NCBI GenBank assembly: GCA_030536165.1
Contig: JAUNQM010000095.1
Coordinates: 1 to 8,416, forward strand
DNA length: 8,416 bases
DNA from: Prevotellaceae bacterium
Lineage (GTDB): Bacteria; Bacteroidota; Bacteroidia; Bacteroidales; Bacteroidaceae
Direction: 5' to 3'
Position numbers and translations under genes: made by a program. Within the stretch, counting starts at the first letter, position 1; each line of letters starts with the position of its first letter. Positions 5,133 to 8,416 of the stretch are shown piece after piece. The notes below the pieces were generated by a model. That model worked only from the letters and a program-made list of their open reading frames with translations. It made no database searches and had not been told where the DNA came from.

Positions 5133-8087
5133 TTATAACTTCTTTATATTAATGTGTAGGCGGTATTGCTTTTGCGGGAGTGAATATTTCTTCAACACAC
5201 CAGGACCGCAGCTGCTGTTTCCTATGCCCATGATGGCTGCATCGATGTTCAGGTTTACTACGTCCTCGACTTTCAAATCACAGTCGTGAGCCGTTTCTGC
5301 AAGTTGTTTGTCGGAATATGGAAGTGCAGAGAAGACGAAAGGTGCGTCCAGTGCCGTAATCTTGTACCCGTGCCCCTTGCGGTCGGTGATAACCAGTTCG
5401 TAGGTATCGCTATGGTGCCCTCCGTCTTGTGGACGGGCATAATGGAAGTACTGTTCGCCCACCGTTGACTGCCATCTGCCTATTGAAGTTGCCGACTGTC
5501 GGTCAGGGTAGTCTTCTATAAGCCCTCTGCCGTACCAATTCAACTGCTGACAAGACTTGTCTAAAGCGAATGTCACACCATAATTAGGCAATGGTGGCAA
5601 GTCGCCTTTTGGAGTAAATATCGCGGTGAAATCGACACTTCCGTCCTTACACTTCGCATATTCGTATGTCACTTCAACGGAATCTTCAGCGCTCACTTTG
5701 CCCCATTCTTTCGCAATCCAGTTACCAAATCCCTTGTCATTATCCAAAGGTGCACGCATCAGGTGCGGTGACTTCAGCGTCAGCCCTATTGATGAAAGGT
5801 CAAAGCCTGCATCAGCATCGGCTGTCGCCTTGCTTGTCTTGCATTTCGCTTCCTTGATTGTAAACTGCTTTTCAAAGACAACATGATCCTTTTCTGCCCA
5901 TAAAGTACCTTCTTTCAATGAGGCTGTCACGTTAAGATATTCATCGTTGAAATCGCCTTTTTTTCGCTTTTCGGTGAGTATGAATTTATCTAAATCCACC
6001 GTCTCGTCACGACTAATAAGTCGAGGCGTTCCATTGACTAACTCAATGTCAATAGGCGAATAAACCTGCTTGACCTCATAATATTTCGGAGTCGTCTGCT
6101 GGTCGCCTGTGATTACTCCCTTCACGCAGAAAGCCTTGAGGTTAGGATTATCGCCAAAGTCGCCACCGTAAGCCACCATTCGTCCGTTGGCATCGACCTT
6201 CGCGTACTTATCACCTGGCGTAGCCATAATGCCACCATCGGCCCATTCCCATATAAAACCGCCCAACATACGTGGATGCGAGTAAATCTCCGTCCAATAT
6301 TCTTTCATGTTTCCAAGCGCATTTCCCATTGCGTGAGCATATTCCGACGTGAGAACTGGACGGTTGTCTGACGTCTTGCGTGCGATGGAAAGCAATCGCT
6401 CCCAGCGTGCATTCTCAGGTCGTTCCATGTCTCCGTCCTTGACTCCAAAGTTAAGATATTCGTCTTGGGTGCGTGGGTAGAAGCGACTTATGATGTCAAC
6501 GCTCTTTGGGTCAATGTTATCATCGCCCTGCGCACCTTCGTAATGCACAAAACGCGTTGGGTCGAACTCGTGAATCCATGCCGCTGTTGCAGCAAAGTTA
6601 GGCCCCCACCCCGATTCGTTTCCAAGGCTCCAGAGTATGACAGAAGGATGATTGCGGTCGCGAATGACCATTCGTTGCGTCCTATCCATGAATGCTCCGA
6701 ACCATGAAGGATCGCTTGCAAGTTGTCCGCGGAGTCCATGTTCTTCTATATCAGCCTCGTCAAGCACGTAGAGTCCTATGCTGTCGCAGAGTGAATACCA
6801 ATAAGGATCATCAGGATAGTGGCATGTGCGAACGGCATTTATGTTCGCCTGCTTCATCAAGCGGATGTCGCGTAGCATGCGTTCACGACTGATTACGTGA
6901 CCTGTGCGAGGATCCATCTCGTGGCGGTTTACGCCTCTGAGACGTATTTGTTTGCCGTTTACAAGAAGTCTCCCGTTGCTGATTTCCACCTTACGGAAGC
7001 CTACTTTCGTCTGCATTTCTTCGATTTTCTGACCGTCCTGAACCAGTCTTATTTTTAATGTGTAGAGGTTGGGCTCCTCTGCCGACCAAAGTTTCGGCTT
7101 CTCAACCGTTGCTGAAAGCCATCCCCACTTGGCATATCCGCGCTGAGGATTGCGGTCGTTCATTATCTTTGCCTTGTGGTCGAGGTTGAGGATTTCAACC
7201 ACACCGTGCGACTTTGCAGTGCCTGCAACCGCAGTGCCTGATGCGTCAAAAAGTTCGATTTCAACGGAACATTTTTCCAAGTCGATGCTATTATCTTTCA
7301 CATACGAAAGCTCTGGATGCACCACGAGTTCGGCATTCTCAAAGTTGTCGTCGAGTATTGTGCGCACTCCGAAGTCGCGTATGTGAAGTTTTGGTGTTGC
7401 ATAGAGATATACATCGCGGTGAATACCAGCGATTCTCCACATATCTTGGTCTTCGAGATAACTGCCATCGGAATACTTCATGACCTTCAGGGCAATCTCA
7501 TTTTTGTCCTTTAAGAAGTCTGTGACACGAAACTCCGCAGGCTCCATACTACCTTGCGAATAACCAACAAGACATCCATTCAGCCAAACGAAATATGCCG
7601 ATGAAACCGACTCAAATCGCAAATATACCTCTTTCGTCTGCCAGTCTTTCGGCAGGTCAAACGTGCGGCGATAGCAGCCAGTAGGATTGCGCTCTATGAA
7701 CGCCGTATATTTCTCCTTCGGAGTACCCATGACGTAAGGTGGCTCAATCTTAAAGGTGTAACCGCTGCTTGAGTATATAGGTGTTCCGTATCCGTTCATC
7801 TCCCAATCGGCAGGCACAGGAAAAAGCGTCCACTTCGAGTCGTCGAAGTCAGGCGAAAAGAAATCCTGAGGCTGCTCATCGGGAGTTTTTGTCCAGTTAA
7901 AACGCCATTGTCCGTTGAGGGAAAGCGTTTCCTGAGGAGTGTAGGAGCAACGCGGAGCCTCACGGTTAATGTGTTGTACGTACTGGTTTTCCCATTCATG
8001 AGCATCGGTCTGCGCATTGCCGAGAGCAGGTAAAGCTATGCCGAGGGCCATCAGAGCGCATAGATAGAAACGTTTCATAGTCATCAT
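5133..8087 (-). CDS. Secreted beta-galactosidase, glycoside hydrolase family 2 (LacZ type)
   Basis: This 984-residue retaining enzyme hydrolyses terminal beta-galactosides. A signal peptide (about 1-25, basic KR, hydrophobic core, cleavage near GNA/QT) sends it out of the cytosol. Domains follow LacZ order: sugar-binding jelly roll (about 50-230, with NPTGCYRRTF and EDQDMWR), Ig-like domain (about 235-370), TIM barrel (about 375-665), fourth domain (about 670-760) and beta-galactosidase small chain (about 765-980). Acid/base E491 is in WSLGNESGWG and nucleophile E582 in SEYAHAMGN. Mg2+ ligands E448 and H450 (DIEEHG) and substrate histidines H389, H423 and H585 match LacZ. The residue equivalent to LacZ Trp999 is C960 (SSCGPG). 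Starts at M1, M2 or M4 (8087, 8084, 8078) are possible; M4 gives the most compact signal peptide. The preserved LacZ-like active site favours galactosidase, but other GH2 specificities are not excluded. It is convergent with the sigma unit and not in its operon. Confidence 0.93.
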   Translation of the reverse strand: MMTMKRFYLCALMALGIALPALGNAQTDAHEWENQYVQHINREAPRCSYTPQETLSLNGQWRFNWTKTPDEQPQDFFSPDFDDSKWTLFPVPADWEMNGYGTPIYSSSGYTFKIEPPYVMGTPKEKYTAFIERNPTGCYRRTFDLPKDWQTKEVYLRFESVSSAYFVWLNGCLVGYSQGSMEPAEFRVTDFLKDKNEIALKVMKYSDGSYLEDQDMWRIAGIHRDVYLYATPKLHIRDFGVRTILDDNFENAELVVHPELSYVKDNSIDLEKCSVEIELFDASGTAVAGTAKSHGVVEILNLDHKAKIMNDRNPQRGYAKWGWLSATVEKPKLWSAEEPNLYTLKIRLVQDGQKIEEMQTKVGFRKVEISNGRLLVNGKQIRLRGVNRHEMDPRTGHVISRERMLRDIRLMKQANINAVRTCHYPDDPYWYSLCDSIGLYVLDEADIEEHGLRGQLASDPSWFGAFMDRTQRMVIRDRNHPSVILWSLGNESGWGPNFAATAAWIHEFDPTRFVHYEGAQGDDNIDPKSVDIISRFYPRTQDEYLNFGVKDGDMERPENARWERLLSIARKTSDNRPVLTSEYAHAMGNALGNMKEYWTEIYSHPRMLGGFIWEWADGGIMATPGDKYAKVDANGRMVAYGGDFGDNPNLKAFCVKGVITGDQQTTPKYYEVKQVYSPIDIELVNGTPRLISRDETVDLDKFILTEKRKKGDFNDEYLNVTASLKEGTLWAEKDHVVFEKQFTIKEAKCKTSKATADADAGFDLSSIGLTLKSPHLMRAPLDNDKGFGNWIAKEWGKVSAEDSVEVTYEYAKCKDGSVDFTAIFTPKGDLPPLPNYGVTFALDKSCQQLNWYGRGLIEDYPDRQSATSIGRWQSTVGEQYFHYARPQDGGHHSDTYELVITDRKGHGYKITALDAPFVFSALPYSDKQLAETAHDCDLKVEDVVNLNIDAAIMGIGNSSCGPGVLKKYSLPQKQYRLHINIKKL

Positions 8088-8092
8088 ATTCT

Positions 8093-8135
8093 GGTTGTAG
8101 GTTAACTGTAGTGGGTGTCGGTTTAACCTATAACC
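8093..8135 (-). promoter_or_regulatory. Inverted repeat next to the beta-galactosidase start codon
   Basis: GGTTGTAGGTTAA (8093-8105) and TTAACCTATAACC (8123-8135) are inverted copies matching at 12 of 13 positions, separated by 17 bases. In the minus-strand transcript the hairpin would end only 5 bases before the first ATG, where it could hide the ribosome landing site. It could equally be a dyad for a DNA-binding regulator. The upstream arm overlaps two units of the heptamer repeat at 8122-8156. Confidence 0.55.
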
Positions 8136-8156
8136 TAAAACCCATAACCAAAAACC
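8122..8156 (-). repeat. Five tandem heptamers GGTTNNN in the beta-galactosidase leader
   Basis: Read on the minus strand, five consecutive 7-base units all begin GGTT: GGTTTTT (8150-8156), GGTTATG (8143-8149), GGTTTTA (8136-8142), GGTTATA (8129-8135) and GGTTAAA (8122-8128). They lie between the -7 box and the start codon, so they would be transcribed. The GG pairs fall every 7 bases, which could allow a two-layer G-quadruplex or a repeated protein-binding site. The function is unknown. Confidence 0.7.
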
Positions 8157-8175
8157 GTTAAAAACAATTCGTATG

Positions 8176-8183
8176 CAAAGATA
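8176..8183 (-). promoter_or_regulatory. -7 box TATCTTTG for the beta-galactosidase gene
   Basis: The complement of 8176-8183 reads TATCTTTG, a full match to the Bacteroidetes -7 consensus. There is no TTTG at the usual 19-20 bases upstream, so activation by a regulator may be needed (inference). Transcription would start near 8169, giving an unusually long leader of about 80 bases that contains both the heptamer array and the inverted repeat. Confidence 0.6.
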
Positions 8184-8274
8184 CGGAAATATCTTTTATT
8201 TCGCCCCATTTCATTACAAATATTTCTATTTTTCGTTGAATTGTAGGGCGCAGTTGACGTTATTCCCATGTCGG

Positions 8275-8305
8275 AATTGTACATTGAAAATGGTAAATTG
8301 TACAT
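8275..8305. repeat. Direct repeat AATTGTACAT with 21-base period
   Basis: Two exact copies of AATTGTACAT, at 8275-8284 and 8296-8305, start 21 bases apart, or two helical turns. Each contains the palindrome TGTACA. Lying about 92-129 bases upstream of the beta-galactosidase -7 box, they are placed as an activator site would be, but no regulator can be named. Confidence 0.6.
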
Positions 8306-8321
8306 GGTTTACACCTTATTT

Positions 8322-8357
8322 ATAACGTGCGCAGGTGTGCGTGCGCACGCGCGTTAT
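8322..8357. repeat. GC-rich inverted repeat with alternating purine-pyrimidine core
   Basis: ATAACG (8322-8327) is mirrored by CGTTAT (8352-8357), and pairing continues inward for four more pairs (one T/G). Inside is the perfect palindrome GCGTGCGCACGC (8339-8350). Bases 8335-8354 alternate purine and pyrimidine without a break for 20 bases, a composition known to favour Z-DNA. No T-run follows on either strand, so a terminator is unlikely. Confidence 0.6.
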
Positions 8358-8370
8358 GAGTCAACGCGAG

Positions 8371-8387
8371 AAAAAGTCCTACTTTTT
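8371..8387. terminator. Possible weak terminator hairpin AAAAAGT-CCT-ACTTTTT
   Basis: AAAAAGT (8371-8377) pairs with ACTTTTT (8381-8387) around a 3-base loop. The symmetrical A and T runs would give a T-rich 3' side on both strands. The stem has only two G/C pairs, so termination would be weak; it may belong to a gene beyond the right edge. Confidence 0.3.
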
Positions 8388-8416
8388 ATCAAATATTTTT
8401 CATCGTTGCAATAGTT

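Larger units (their letters stand above)
8184..8416. other. Non-coding region upstream of the beta-galactosidase, with several repeats
   Basis: No credible gene is visible on either strand. From left to right it holds a direct repeat AATTGTACAT at 8275-8284 and 8296-8305 (a shorter AATTGTA at 8239-8245), a GC-rich inverted repeat at 8322-8357 and an AAAAAGT/ACTTTTT hairpin at 8371-8387. It may be the control region of the beta-galactosidase, of a gene right of the window, or of both. Confidence 0.5.

Noticed and set aside
6465..7514. Several plus-strand frames of 60-90 codons opposite the beta-galactosidase
   Set aside because: All are antisense shadows of a clearly conserved GH2 enzyme, without starts or motifs of their own.
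5133..8087. Complete polysaccharide utilisation locus
   Set aside because: Only a GH2 enzyme is present; there is no SusC, SusD, hybrid two-component regulator or FecR-type anti-sigma gene in the window.
8122..8156. CRISPR-like array
   Set aside because: The units are seven bases with no spacers, far shorter than CRISPR repeats, and no cas gene is near.

Overview
The window looks like ordinary chromosome from a member of the Bacteroidales, most likely a Prevotella- or Bacteroides-type gut, oral or rumen organism (inference). Three things point there. Promoters carry the Bacteroidetes -7 box TAnnTTTG, seen upstream of the tRNA, the ATPase and the beta-galactosidase. Start codons have A-rich upstream sequence rather than strong Shine-Dalgarno motifs. 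The tRNA gene does not encode its CCA end. No plasmid, phage, transposase or CRISPR is visible.

Layout from left to right. Bases 1-294 are non-coding and hold four AAGGTCAC repeats and the terminator of a minus-strand tRNA(CAU) gene (295-368). A divergent promoter region (369-528) serves this tRNA and a plus-strand P-type Ca2+ ATPase of the plasma-membrane (PMCA, type IIB) kind (529-3078). A 269-base gap full of hairpin-forming sequence follows, then a YihX-like HAD phosphatase (3348-3941). Next is a two-gene regulatory unit: an ECF sigma factor (4041-4538) with a putative ECF-type promoter in front of it, and 15 bases later a small single-span membrane protein (4554-5006) that is probably its anti-sigma factor. 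A strong bidirectional terminator (5092-5124) separates this unit from a convergent, minus-strand, secreted GH2 beta-galactosidase (5133-8087). Its leader and upstream region (8088-8416) contain heptameric tandem repeats, an inverted repeat next to the start codon, a 21-base-spaced direct repeat and a GC-rich alternating purine-pyrimidine tract.

How the genes work together: the ATPase would export Ca2+ at the inner membrane. The sigma/anti-sigma pair would sense an envelope signal and act on genes that cannot be identified here, probably including its own. The beta-galactosidase would cleave beta-galactosides in the periplasm or outside the cell. The HAD enzyme would dephosphorylate a small cytosolic sugar phosphate or similar compound. 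Nothing shows that all of these belong to one pathway, and no SusC/SusD pair is present to make this a complete polysaccharide utilisation locus. I found no clear new multi-gene system. The most interesting signals are non-coding: the beta-galactosidase leader, the 3112-3296 structured gap, the ECF promoter and the repeats next to the tRNA.
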